From positions 799,193 to 820,177 of the forward strand of contig BFEA01000071.1 in the NCBI GenBank assembly GCA_003427395.1: 20,985 bases of DNA, in the 5' to 3' direction. Within the stretch, counting starts at the first letter, position 1; each line of letters begins with the position of its first letter. The DNA comes from Chara braunii (Eukaryota > Streptophyta > Charophyceae > Charales > Characeae). A program made the position numbers and the translations under genes. Under the pieces are notes generated by a model. That model saw nothing but the letters and a program-made list of their open reading frames with translations, had not been told where the DNA came from and did no database searches. Below, one piece after another: positions 8,576 to 15,690 of the stretch.

Positions 8576-9215
8576 TAAACATAACAAAACATTCGCTCAG
8601 TCCTAGCGCCACTCCCTAGCATTAAAAGAAGAGCTTTCTCCCACCATCCTCGCTTGAACGTGCCACCGCTCTTTCACGTGGGCCAAACACGTTCAAATTC
8701 TAGAACATGTGGTGAGCAATCCCCCCCTTGAGCAACGAACCGTGCACCACCAGCTGGCAAGGGCACTAAGCGTTCCCGTGCGCCTGTGTCACCAGCTCCA
8801 CCTTTCAGTGCAAGGACAGCTCCGGAGGAGCAGACCCACCTCCAATGGCCTGCCTCCAGTGAAAAGGTCCTGCTTCCACTGAAGAAGATCCTGCTTTCTC
8901 GTCTTTGTTGCTTCAAACTTTATACATGCATCACACTCAAGATCCACACCAAGCCGGCCACAAAGAATTGAACTGTGAAACTGAGCGCTAGCGCCAGCGG
9001 TTATTGCTAACGCCTTTGGAACACAGCGCCTTGGCTTTCCTCACGGGCCTTTCGTGGTCACCACAGGGCCCGCCCACCACTACGAACTTCCGCGCCGAGT
9101 GCAGGAACTTTTCGAATCTTAGAGGGGATACGGACCTGGGAGAAAAAACAGGGAAAGTTCAGCCACGCCTTCGGGCGTGGCGAGAGGAAATCCATAGCCG
9201 CGCATCATCATCATC
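8576..9215. other. No gene recognised; hairpin-bearing spacer
   Basis: Short open frames on both strands show no recognisable domain. Two palindromes stand out: GCGCTAGCGC at 8985-8994 and an 8-bp-stem hairpin at 9162-9181. The stretch lies just 3' of the minus-strand chromodomain remnant, so it could include a decayed LTR, but I could not find matching LTR ends. Confidence 0.4.
9162..9181. other. Perfect hairpin GCCACGCC-TTCG-GGCGTGGC
   Basis: An 8-bp perfect stem is closed by a TTCG loop with a C-G closing pair. As RNA this would be a cUUCGg tetraloop, a known unusually stable fold. No U-run follows and the host looks eukaryotic, so a bacterial-type terminator is not proposed. Confidence 0.8.
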
Positions 9216-9218
9216 ACG

Positions 9219-9807
9219 AGCGAAAGAGAAGGCGTCTCGATTCAATAATGACAAAGAGGAAGAAAAGGGTGTAAAAAGAGATAAGAGTGAGGAGTAATAG
9301 TCGTGAGAGAACCGACAAATGCAGAGTAATATGAACATGGGCTGTCGACCTGTCAAATTCACGGTTTCCCTGTGTTTGCTCATAATTTGAGACAATGCAA
9401 GGTTTGGTCTCACGAAGTCTCTGTTTGGGAAACCACCTATCCTCTTCCGAGTCTTGGTACTAACATTTGCCTCTTAGTCGTGGTCTCCCCCCTCTATTGG
9501 TCCTAAGTTCAGCCTGATCTACCATGCACTCAATGTCATAGCTACCATCCATATCAGTCGGAATCACTTGACCTTCACGAAGGGAAGGATTGTCCTGAGT
9601 TATGGAAGACTAGATAAGGGAAGGATTGTCCTGAGTTAACAGCCAACAGGTTTCGCTCAGTATACTTCCTATAAGTGAACCCTTGTCGGTGCTAATGGGT
9701 TCAGGCATAGCGTGGTGAATCTGATTTAGTTGCTGTTGTGGAGTGACCTGTGACCCTGCTTCCCAATCAAGTGGTGCATCTGGCGGATCAAAGCATTTGT
9801 GCTGTGC
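9219..9807 (-). pseudogene. Chromovirus polyprotein C-terminus with chromodomain
   Basis: The minus strand reads FDPPDAPLDWEAGSQV, a Gln-rich stretch, TQDNPSL twice, then SYDIECMVDQAELR, RGGRPRLRG, and EDRWFPKQRLRE followed by CIVSNYEQTQG. The order Y-x-I-E...R-x-R...W-x-P-x-x-x-L...I-V-x-x-Y-E matches the chromodomain at the C-terminus of integrase in Ty3/gypsy chromoviruses, which directs integration to marked chromatin. Two TAG codons (9610-9612 and 9460-9462, same frame) interrupt it. The second falls where the conserved 'YLVKW' strand should be, and that strand is eroded. Homology is by motif pattern only. Confidence 0.6.
9580..9638. repeat. 36-bp-period tandem duplication
   Basis: The 23-base string starting AAGGGAAGGATTGTCC occurs perfectly at 9580-9602 and 9616-9638. 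The period of 36 is a whole number of codons, so the minus-strand product shows TQDNPSL twice without a frame change. Confidence 0.95.
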
Positions 9808-10006
9808 CGCTTAGAGCTATGAATCTCCATAATCTGATACATTGTTTTAATCCCTCATTGTAGTCCGTGAACCTGACTCTTAACTCCTCAACGAACTCAG
9901 TTAGTGACTTGCTGGAGCCATAACAATCTAGTTGGTCTCTAAATCCGCTCTCTTCCACTTGCTGCATTACCCATGCTTTTGCATCCCCCTTCAGCACCGG
10001 GCACAC
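9788..10006 (-). pseudogene. Retrotransposon gag fragment
   Basis: The minus-strand frame encodes VLKGDAKAWVMQQVEESGF and SLTEFVEELRVRFTDYNEG. This resembles the retrotransposon gag domain of Ty3/gypsy elements, where 'L-x-G-x-A-x-x-W' is followed by 'T-x-x-F-x-x-x-L-x-x-R-F'. It is about 72 residues, far shorter than a full gag. It abuts, on the same strand, the chromodomain remnant that normally sits at the other end of the polyprotein, so protease, RT, RNase H and most of integrase are missing. An internal deletion is the simplest reading; two unrelated fragments are possible. Confidence 0.45.
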
Positions 10007-10166
10007 AAATGTCGTACGGAGTCCGCTCTATGAACACAAAGGTCCGAATTTTAGCAACCCACACTCTTACCATGATCAAGTTCAGGGAGCCTCATCTTAT
10101 AATGGAGTCTGTCCTCCCTCAACCTTATAAGGACATAACAGAGATTGAGCACAAAGCACTCAAGGG

Positions 10167-10360
10167 AGGCTTTGAGGAGTGTGGACTCCGACCTCAAGGA
10201 GGAACAGTGCACTGGTCACTCCTGGAATGAAAGAGTTCTAAACAGCACAAGCAACTATTGCAAATTTTCAAAGGCTTTGAGGAGTGTGGACTCCGACCTC
10301 AAGGAGGAACCGTGCACTGGTCACTCCTGGAATGAAAGAGTTCTAAACAGCAAATTTTCA
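10167..10360. repeat. 105-bp tandem duplication with a 15-bp deletion in copy 2
   Basis: The unit beginning AGGCTTTGAGGAGTGTGG starts at 10167 and again at 10272. The copies are nearly identical over their shared part (GGAACAGTGC versus GGAACCGTGC). Copy 2 lacks 15 bases present in copy 1 between two GCA triplets (near 10246-10262), which suggests a microhomology deletion. Both 105 and 15 are multiples of three. Confidence 0.95.
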
Positions 10361-10384
10361 ACAGATAATGATCAGGCAGCGACA

Positions 10385-10560
10385 AACGGCTGAGGAGCGA
10401 CATAGAGTTCCAGGTCTCAGGTACACTAGGAAAGATAGGGCTAGATAGAAACAAGGGGTGAGCAGAGGTAAATCCTTCCTATCTAGGAAGCGATCAATGC
10501 GGCTGTCTAAGGATCCCTTGACCATAACGGAGGGAGCCGTGGAGTGTGTAAATCATGTGA
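10385..10560 (+). mobile_element. LINE 3' module, 5' half only (solo copy)
   Basis: The + strand here matches the first half of the recurrent module: AAACAAGGGGTGAGC, AATCCTTCC...GAAGCGATCAATG, then CCATAACGGAGGGAGCCG. The second half (AGGAACCGGACTG...GCTCCCC) is absent, and no clear poly(A) tail follows beyond a nine-A run near 10610. It is a truncated or decayed copy. Confidence 0.5.
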
Positions 10561-10791
10561 GGGATGCTAGCCCAGTTTTCAGCAACAGAAAAAGGGCAGG
10601 GTGTCACAAAAAAAAAGGTTACGGTGGATGCACTGCATGCGGCTGTGATGTAGGGTAAGTACATTTCCAGTGGCCCATTTCTGTCCGTTTCAAGAGTCAC
10701 TGGATCAGTAAAAGACATGTCCCGTTCCCAGTTTGAGGGCAAGCATAACAGGCGATTTGAGCAGAAGTCCGAAAAGCATTGAACTCCATAC

Positions 10792-10963
10792 CTTCAGCAC
10801 TGCGAAGCTTTTTGAAGGAGGTGTCAATAAATGCCCTTGTAGCTTGTTCAATCTGCAAATTGTCAGTCATGGCAATTTGTGGAAGTTGAGTGACATGTGA
10901 GAGAGATTGAATAGAATTGTGTTGCTGGTGGAGCTCAAACTTAGGGTATAGTTGCACATATTC
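10792..10963 (-). other. Candidate spliced exon of an unknown host gene
   Basis: Minus-strand sequence encodes EYVQLYPKFELHQQHNSI, then LPQIAMTDNLQIEQATRAFI and DTSFKKLRSAE, a well-mixed, helix-like composition unlike the surrounding debris. It is preceded by CTGAATCTGCAG/TCAG (acceptor-like) and followed by GCTGAAG/GTATGG (donor-like), which would give an exon of 172 bases in phase 0 at its start and phase 1 at its end. The frame stays open 3' to about 10697. I cannot name the protein. It may be a real exon, a gene fragment or chance. Confidence 0.35.
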
Positions 10964-11728
10964 CTGACTGCAGATTCAGTAGAGGAAGCCCTACTGTGAT
11001 TGCAAACTTGGTTTCAAAATGCCGAACTTCAGAATCCCAACTCGAATTCAATTGGGGTGGAATAAAATCCAGATAGGATGGTAAGTGCATAACCAGCTAC
11101 CACTGTCTTGTCCCCACATTTCGGCAGTTTGTGGGCAGGAGAAGGGCGAGTTGAAGAACTTCTCATTCACAGCTGTCACAACCCTCGTTTGGTTTGTAAG
11201 GACATAGCATCACAAGCGTGATAGCAAAACCATCAAAGATGCTCGAATATCCGCAAGGGTGCTTCAGTTCCTTTATTTGCACATTGTGTCCTCCGTGAGA
11301 GTAAAGCGTTAAATAATGTGCTAATTTTCATGAGTGGCAATGGTTTTGAAGTGTTTCTTATCTTTTTCCGCTGCTAATTGTGCAGCTCTTGGTTCATAGT
11401 AAGCTCTTTGTTTTCTTTTCCATTTTCGATTGTTCACGACCTTCCAGGATTTCAGGAGACCTCCTCCGTAGGCCTCCTCGAACCGAGAAGTTCCGTGGCT
11501 GTGCAGGCTGCATCCCTTGAGGGTGTGAAAAGGATGGGTTTCCTACTTTTTGTAGGGCTAGAAAGGCTTGGGCTTCTAAGTGTTTGAAGGCTGCATGCAC
11601 ATGATTGAAGGGTCAATAGACTCAATACATGTGATTGAATATTCATGCAGTAGAGGAAAAGAGTGTGTCAAATCAATAGGATCAAGACATATCAGGCTTT
11701 GATGTTGCAAGTTGCAACTGAATACGTC
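10964..11728. other. No gene recognised
   Basis: AT-richer unique-looking sequence with short open frames on both strands, none with a recognisable domain. If the candidate exon at 10792-10963 is real, this stretch would contain its upstream intron. Confidence 0.4.
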
Positions 11729-11946
11729 TTTTGTTTTTTGTTTTTTTTTTCAATACAGAAAACCGAACCTTATGGCTCCGGCTCCATATCTATTCTGGGA
11801 AGCGTCAGTCCGGTTCCTATTCCACTGGCAAGTCAGAATGTGGCATTCAACTCACTCCAACGCTTGTCCCCTTTATGCTAGGGAGACCCGAGTGGGTGCA
11901 TTGATGACTTCCTTTGTGGAAATATGTACCTCCCCTCACCTGCAAG
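11729..11946 (-). mobile_element. LINE 3' module copy 2, minus strand, with poly(A) tail
   Basis: Read on the minus strand, this holds the whole module: CACAAAGGAAGTCATCAATG, CACTCGGGTCTCCC, CAGTGGAATAGGAACCGG, GACGCTTCCCAGAATAG and GGAGCCATAAGG. It ends in a poly(A) tail (T-run 11740-11750 on the + strand, with interrupted T further left). No LINE coding sequence is visible upstream of it, so this is either a SINE-like copy or a strongly 5'-truncated LINE. Confidence 0.65.
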
Positions 11947-12700
11947 TGTATACCTTTTGGCAATCGAGTCGCTGAGTAATACAACCCATTACCCTTCAGT
12001 AATTTTGTTGATCTATGCAGTGTAGAAAAATAGAGCAGCATTTCCCCATTCAGCAAACAGCCCCTTCTCTATCATCAATGAAGACGGAAAACAGTGCTGG
12101 TGATCCAACGATGTGAGCAGAATATTTTTCAATTGCAATATTCCAACTCCTTCCTTGCAGTTATTATTCCAATTCAACATTCCTCGAGAGATCTGGTTTC
12201 GAACTTCGAATACAACTTCTAGGTGCTCTACTGGAATATGTCTCAAGTTTCTATTGGGAAAGGCGCCGGGCTGAGGCGAGAGTTGGACACGGCAGCAAAC
12301 TTTTCTAGATTTGGAAAGAATCTTTTTCTTTAACTAAGCTATATTCTTCTCTCAATTCACCTTTCACTACCTACCTACCACTACTACTAGGGCTATAGAT
12401 GGGACCCCTGCAAGCATAGCTACCTCACAGTGAAGGGATTGCATGTTGCCCAGGGATTGCATGTTGCCCTTGCCAGGGTTCGGGTTGCCAATAGGAGCCT
12501 GGCTAACACAAAGACCGAGCATTCTGCCATTAGCTGCACCTCCCTTTTCATCTTCCCCCACCCCCATCGCCTAACAGCACAGTCTAAGGTCAACACTCTC
12601 CCACAGACCACACATAGCCCACTCACACACACACGTGTTCGCTAAAGACCTACTAATACCGAGCAGGGGGAACAAGCCGACTATCTCAGCTGGTTGCCAC
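11947..12700. other. No gene recognised
   Basis: The stretch contains a minus-strand open frame (12013-12246) without a recognisable domain, an 18-bp-period direct repeat of GGGATTGCATGTTGCCC (12435 and 12453), and a short CA run near 12623. Nothing else can be supported. Confidence 0.45.
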
Positions 12701-12721
12701 CAAAATCTTTTTTTTTTTTTT

Positions 12722-13030
12722 CCATACAACCTCTGTGTTAAAGTCTGGACCGCCCATTCTTTCCACCGTATGTTGGAGTCTGTTAACTCTGCGATTTTCC
12801 TTCCCACCAGCCAAACTTTGACAAACTTGGATAGGATACTCTGTTGCCGGTCTTCGTCATCAGGCAAGGAGTGCCTTGTCTTGTGCCATTTGCATAGGAT
12901 CTCTGCCTGGATCAAGGTCCTTGTCTCCGCCCATACCTTTTCTCTCGGCGATGATAGCCCTTCGATAGTCCTGCTGCATCATTCCTTCCAAATCGACCAG
13001 AGTGTCACCTTCCTGATCATGCCAAACCAT
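12722..13030 (-). pseudogene. LINE-B ORF2 C-terminus
   Basis: Minus-strand reading gives VTLWSIWKE, an in-frame TGA, CSRTIEGLSSPREKVWAE, LIQAEILCKWHKTRH, and finally KVWLVGRKIAELTDSNIRWK. The last block recurs in LINE-C (KVWLISGKVAELRDDRICWK) and near 18430-18490 (KVAKIQGLCIKWKGW), so it marks the C-terminal end of this LINE family's ORF2. It ends against the 14-A run of the minus strand, with almost no 3' untranslated sequence, unlike LINE-C. Confidence 0.7.
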
Positions 13031-13352
13031 GTCCTTTCTGTGTTTTTGAAATCGGGATGTTAGTCCATAGTAGAAGTTGGATGGGATATTCAGGAAGGGG
13101 CTTTGAGAAAAGGGAGTTCCAGAGGTCCGACGCCTTGGCCCAGTACTCCGTAGCTTCCTTACAGTGTATCAGGCAGTGAAGAATGTCTTCCGGCTCGCTA
13201 TCTGAACAGACTGTGCATAGTTCAGAACTGTTCGGGTCATTCCTCCATCTTTGAATATGGAGCCATTGGTTGACCGGCAACGCCACATAGGCGATAAGCC
13301 ATTGCAGGCTCCAAATTTTGACTGGCCTAATCATTTTGATCTTTTTTTCCAT
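13017..13352 (-). pseudogene. LINE-B ORF2, zf-RVT zinc-binding domain
   Basis: The minus-strand product shows KIWSLQWLIAYVALPVNQWL, then ELCTVCSDSEPEDILHCLIH and CKEATEYWAKASDLW. The C-x2-C...H-C-x3-H-C array followed by an aromatic-rich helix is the plant LINE reverse transcriptase zinc-binding domain. About 112 residues are open. The reading then changes frame and continues as WFGMIRKVTLWSIWKE near 13020-12970. This is the best-preserved zf-RVT in the window and serves as a guide for LINE-A's split copy. Confidence 0.8.
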
Positions 13353-13836
13353 GGGATCTGTGAGATCTGTCTGGCTCTTGTCCGATTAATTTTGACCATC
13401 GGCTTCTGATTTGGGGTTCTGGGTCTTTTGTCTTGAGGAATAATCTGTAGCCCATTTCACTGAGTAGTCCTGGATGTCTGCTATTGATATTCTTGTTTCT
13501 ACCTGATGTCCAGGCCCACTCTGCTGGGTCGAATTCCAGGTCCTGGATCGCCGTGTCCACTCTGAAGATTGTTTTGGGCCAGGAGCCCATGACTCTCACT
13601 TTCCTGAGGAGCAGGGTAGCTAGGCTTGTTCTTTCCGCGTCTTTGTCCACGATAGAAGCGGAGCCATGAGATGACAGCAATATTGTGTATGACTTGAACA
13701 CCGCAACCGTACTCGATCTCTGTTCCTTGTGTGAGAATTGATAGGCTTTCGAGGGGGCCTGTTCCTGTATCTGGATCCCCCATTCACCTGTTTTCCATGT
13801 AGCTGATAAAAAATCCTCAAAGCTACCCAAGAGCAA
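13340..13836 (-). pseudogene. LINE-B ORF2, region upstream of zf-RVT
   Basis: The minus frame encodes DPAEWAWTSGRNKNINSRHP, then SEMGYRLFLKTKDPEPQIRS and RWSKLIGQEP. These blocks line up in order with LINE-A at 6895-7060 (NEWGWYERRG, KKGYNIRR, PVIAARWEKNL). After RWSKLIG the frame is lost, and the next homologous block continues in another frame from 13352. The N-terminal portion (13836-13520) is less clear. No catalytic function belongs to this part. Confidence 0.6.
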
Positions 13837-13859
13837 ATTTTTTGTCGTTTCTCAGTTTT

Positions 13860-14104
13860 CCTTGTGTTTTCGAAGCTTTAGCTGACAGATTTTCAGAGAG
13901 GAAATCTGAGAGGGAATTCAGGGAATGGCAAGCTAACAGTCAATCCTCCTATCAGGAGTAAACAATGCTGGTCAGGGTTCCCTCGGCCATACGGAACGAA
14001 GTGTGAGGATGTCCTATGTTGTATTCAATTTCGACTTGCGGGGGGAATAGGAACCGGACTGACGCTCCCCAGAATGGATATGGACCCAGGACCATAAGGA
14101 CTTG

Positions 14105-14106
<2 letters not shown>
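13860..14106 (+). mobile_element. LINE 3' module copy 3 (+), interrupted before its poly(A)
   Basis: This + strand module contains CTGAGAGGGAA, CAATCCTCC...GGAGTAAACAATG, TCGGCCATACGGAACGAAG, AGGAACCGGACTGACGCTCC and GGACCATAAGGACTTGTT. Its own poly(A) tail is displaced to 15207-15229: GACCATAAGGACTTGTT is repeated at 15190-15206 and followed there by 23 A. The intervening 1.08 kb is nested LINE-C. Confidence 0.85.
14090..14106. repeat. Target-site duplication, left copy (17 bp)
   Basis: GACCATAAGGACTTGTT is identical to 15190-15206 and flanks the minus-strand insertion. Its last TT merges with the T-run of the insertion's tail, so the true length is 15-17 bp. Confidence 0.85.
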
Positions 14107-14133
<27 letters not shown>

Positions 14134-14138
<5 letters not shown>

Positions 14139-14365
14139 AGGGCCTTATGGTCCTGGCTCCTTCTATTCTGGGGAGCGTCAGTCCGGTTCCTATTCCACCG
14201 GCAAGTCAGAATACACATTACATTGCAGCAGAAACGCACGCTTCCTTCCGTATGGCCGAAGGACCCCTGAACACCATTGATTGCTCCACCATTAGGAGGA
14301 GGATTGACTGTCAGCTTGCCGTGTCTCACTCTTCCCTCTCAGACCTGAAAATCAGTTCTGCCAAA
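14134..14365 (-). mobile_element. LINE 3' module copy 4, 3' end of LINE-C
   Basis: Read on the minus strand it aligns end to end with copy 3: GTCTGAGAGGGAA, GACAGTCAATCCTCC, TTCGGCCATACGGAAGGAAG, AGGAACCGGACTGACGCTCC and GGACCATAAGGCCCTG. It ends in the poly(A) tail. Because it lies tail-to-tail with copy 3, the two form a large imperfect inverted repeat around T29. Confidence 0.8.
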
Positions 14366-14759
14366 TAATCCTGTGCCTCCTAGAAAGAGCTCACCCATCA
14401 TTTCTGCATACTTGTGTATTCCCCACTCAACTGTCCTGCCTGTGAATCGTGGTATCCCCTATCCCGTTAAGCCTGCCCCTTTCTTCTAAACGCTACTAAA
14501 ACCCTTGACCCTAAACCCTCAACCTGTGGACCTTACTGTCCCTTCTAGGCTGGAAGTTAGGAATCTGTTCTATTTGAGTGATTTGGGAGCCTGTATTCCT
14601 TGCACCCTTACTTCCAACATCCCTTTGGTCAACTTTCCCTTCCTCGCTCCCCCTTTTTCAGTGTCATACAGTCGTCTCCAGTCTGTTCTTCCATAGATGT
14701 GGTGGTATAAGTTCGTAGCTTTCTCTTTAGGAACCTGATCGGGAGGTGCCTTGCCCATG

Positions 14760-14867
14760 TTTCACATTATTGCAGCCGAACGCTTCTTCCTGAATTTGAG
14801 TTGTGCCAGTCCTTCCAGCAGATGCGGTCGTCTCGTAACTCAGCAACTTTCCCGCTTATCAACCATA
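14760..14867 (-). pseudogene. LINE-C ORF2 C-terminal block, after internal insertion
   Basis: The minus strand gives KVWLISGKVAELRDDRICWK and DWHNSNSG, matching LINE-B's final block and the remnant near 18430-18490. The upstream half of this C-terminus lies at 15066-15189; the 14875-15058 insertion separates them. An open minus-strand frame further downstream (14570-14758) may be the protein's tail or 3' untranslated sequence; I cannot tell. Confidence 0.65.
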
Positions 14868-14874
14868 CCTTGCT

Positions 14875-15058
14875 TTTTTCTTTTTTCTTTTTAATTATTA
14901 TTATTATTTTTTTATTTTTATTTTTTAAACAACCCAATCGGATGCTAGGTGTGCTGATAAGAGCAGACACCTCTAGCACCGTCGGGGAGGCTCCATCTGT
15001 TGGTGGGGAGCAACACCTGCTGGAAATCGGGTCCAGCGTCCCATTGATTACATCATCT
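14875..15058 (-). mobile_element. Small retroposed insertion inside LINE-C
   Basis: The segment is flanked by AGCAAAG and AGCAAGG (minus strand; 15059-15065 and 14868-14874), a 7-bp duplication with one mismatch. On the minus strand it ends in an A-rich (AATAATAATAATAA...AAAAAG) tail at about 14875-14928. Its body contains CTGGACCCGATTTCC, TTGCTCCCCACC and GGAGCCTCC, related to the 3' half of the recurrent module. It looks like a 5'-truncated copy of that family inserted after LINE-C formed. Confidence 0.65.
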
Positions 15059-15065
15059 CTTTGCT

Positions 15066-15189
15066 GAATCTCAGTCTCGCCATCTTTTGTTGTTCCTCAT
15101 CCTCCGACCATGCTAGTTTGATTTTCCTCCATCTGCAGAGGATTTCGGCTTGTATGAAAGTTTTCGGCTCCGCCCAGATCATCTCTCGT
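15066..15189 (-). pseudogene. LINE-C ORF2 C-terminus, before internal insertion
   Basis: Minus-strand reading gives REMIWAEPKTFIQAEILCRW and RKIKLAWSEDEEQQKMARLR. This corresponds block by block to LINE-B's EKVWAETRTLIQAEILCKW and DDEDRQQSILSKF. The reading breaks off at 15189 where the target-site duplication begins, which marks the 5' truncation point of LINE-C. Confidence 0.7.
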
Positions 15190-15229
15190 GACCATAAGGA
15201 CTTGTTAAAAAAAAAAAAAAAAAAAAAAA
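15190..15229 (+). repeat. Target-site duplication, right copy, plus poly(A) of module copy 3
   Basis: GACCATAAGGACTTGTT (15190-15206) repeats 14090-14106 and is followed by 23 A (15207-15229). The A-run is best read as the original tail of module copy 3, cut off from its body by LINE-C. Confidence 0.8.
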
Positions 15230-15420
15230 CTCCGGACCGTCCGGTAGGGCTCCAGGGCAGCTCGGCCGGTTGGGCGCCGGGCAGGCCCAGCGCAATTTCG
15301 CGCGCGGGAGGTGGGACGCGTTTTTCGTCCACTGGCGGCCTCCCCAGCCGCCTAGTGCTTGAAAAAAAGAAATTGAATCTCTATAAGTTTCTAGGCTGGA
15401 GGGGATGGCCTTTTTAGGTG
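15230..15420. other. GC/CpG-rich spacer without a gene
   Basis: A GC-rich block with CGCGCGCGGGAGG and CCGGACCGTCCGG (6-bp arms around one base) near 15232-15244 contrasts with the flanking sequence. No open frame looks like a protein. Possibly older flanking DNA into which module copy 3 inserted. Confidence 0.4.
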
Positions 15421-15479
15421 ACTGATCCATCCTCCCTGGTGAGCTACGATCCCACATTCGAATTTGAATGGGGGATTGT

Positions 15480-15690
15480 CCACCCCGCCCACGAAGTTCA
15501 AAACCCCACCATCGTCATCCACCTGCCCGTCACCATCGACCTGCCCCTGGCGCATCATCATCCAGCTGACCTGCCCCGTCGTCATCCAGGTGCCCTCCGC
15601 GCATAGCCGACCTCCTCCTCCTCCTTGCGTGGAGCTCCCATCGCACTGCGCGTCGTCGAGCTGCCACGTCGTCGTCAACCTGACCGGTCG
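15480..15690. repeat. Interspersed GTCATCC / CACCTGCCC low-complexity repeat
   Basis: Short motifs (CCATCGTCATCCACCTGCC, GACCTGCCCCGTCGTCATCC, CACGTCGTCGTCAACCTGAC) recur with variation. It precedes the pyrimidine tract in the same way, strand-reversed, that the GAC/GAT stretch lies next to the GAA run at the start of the window. Confidence 0.5.

Larger units (their letters stand above)
12708..13850 (-). mobile_element. LINE-B: 5'-truncated LINE ORF2, minus strand
   Basis: The fragment runs from about 13850 down to a 14-T run (12708-12721) that would be its poly(A) end on the minus strand. It carries the region before zf-RVT, zf-RVT itself and the C-terminus, but no RT palm. It abuts 3' module copy 3, which lies on the opposite strand. 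The homologous order of blocks with LINE-A and LINE-C supports common family membership. Confidence 0.7.
14107..15189 (-). mobile_element. LINE-C: nested 5'-truncated LINE with 3' module and poly(A)
   Basis: A minus-strand insertion about 1.08 kb long lies between two copies of GACCATAAGGACTTGTT. In its own sense it starts inside the ORF2 C-terminus (REMIWAEPKTFIQAEILC), passes the conserved KVAEL...WK block and about 400 bases of less clear sequence, then the roughly 230-bp 3' module (14365-14134), and ends in about 29 A (14133-14105 on the + strand as T). One target-site duplication around the whole unit argues that coding end and 3' module were copied from one RNA. Confidence 0.8.

Noticed and set aside
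9162-9181. Rho-independent terminator
   Set aside because: The stem-loop is perfect, but no T-run follows and the surrounding sequence is eukaryotic retroelement DNA.
10145-10393. Tandem repeat as a CRISPR-like or domain-repeat gene
   Set aside because: Only two adjacent copies of a 105-bp unit exist, with no spacer pattern and no known peptide repeat.
12013-12246. Minus-strand open frame of 77 codons (HIPVEHLEVVFEVRNQ...)
   Set aside because: It has a protein-like look, but I could match it to no family and saw no convincing splice borders, so it is not listed as a gene.
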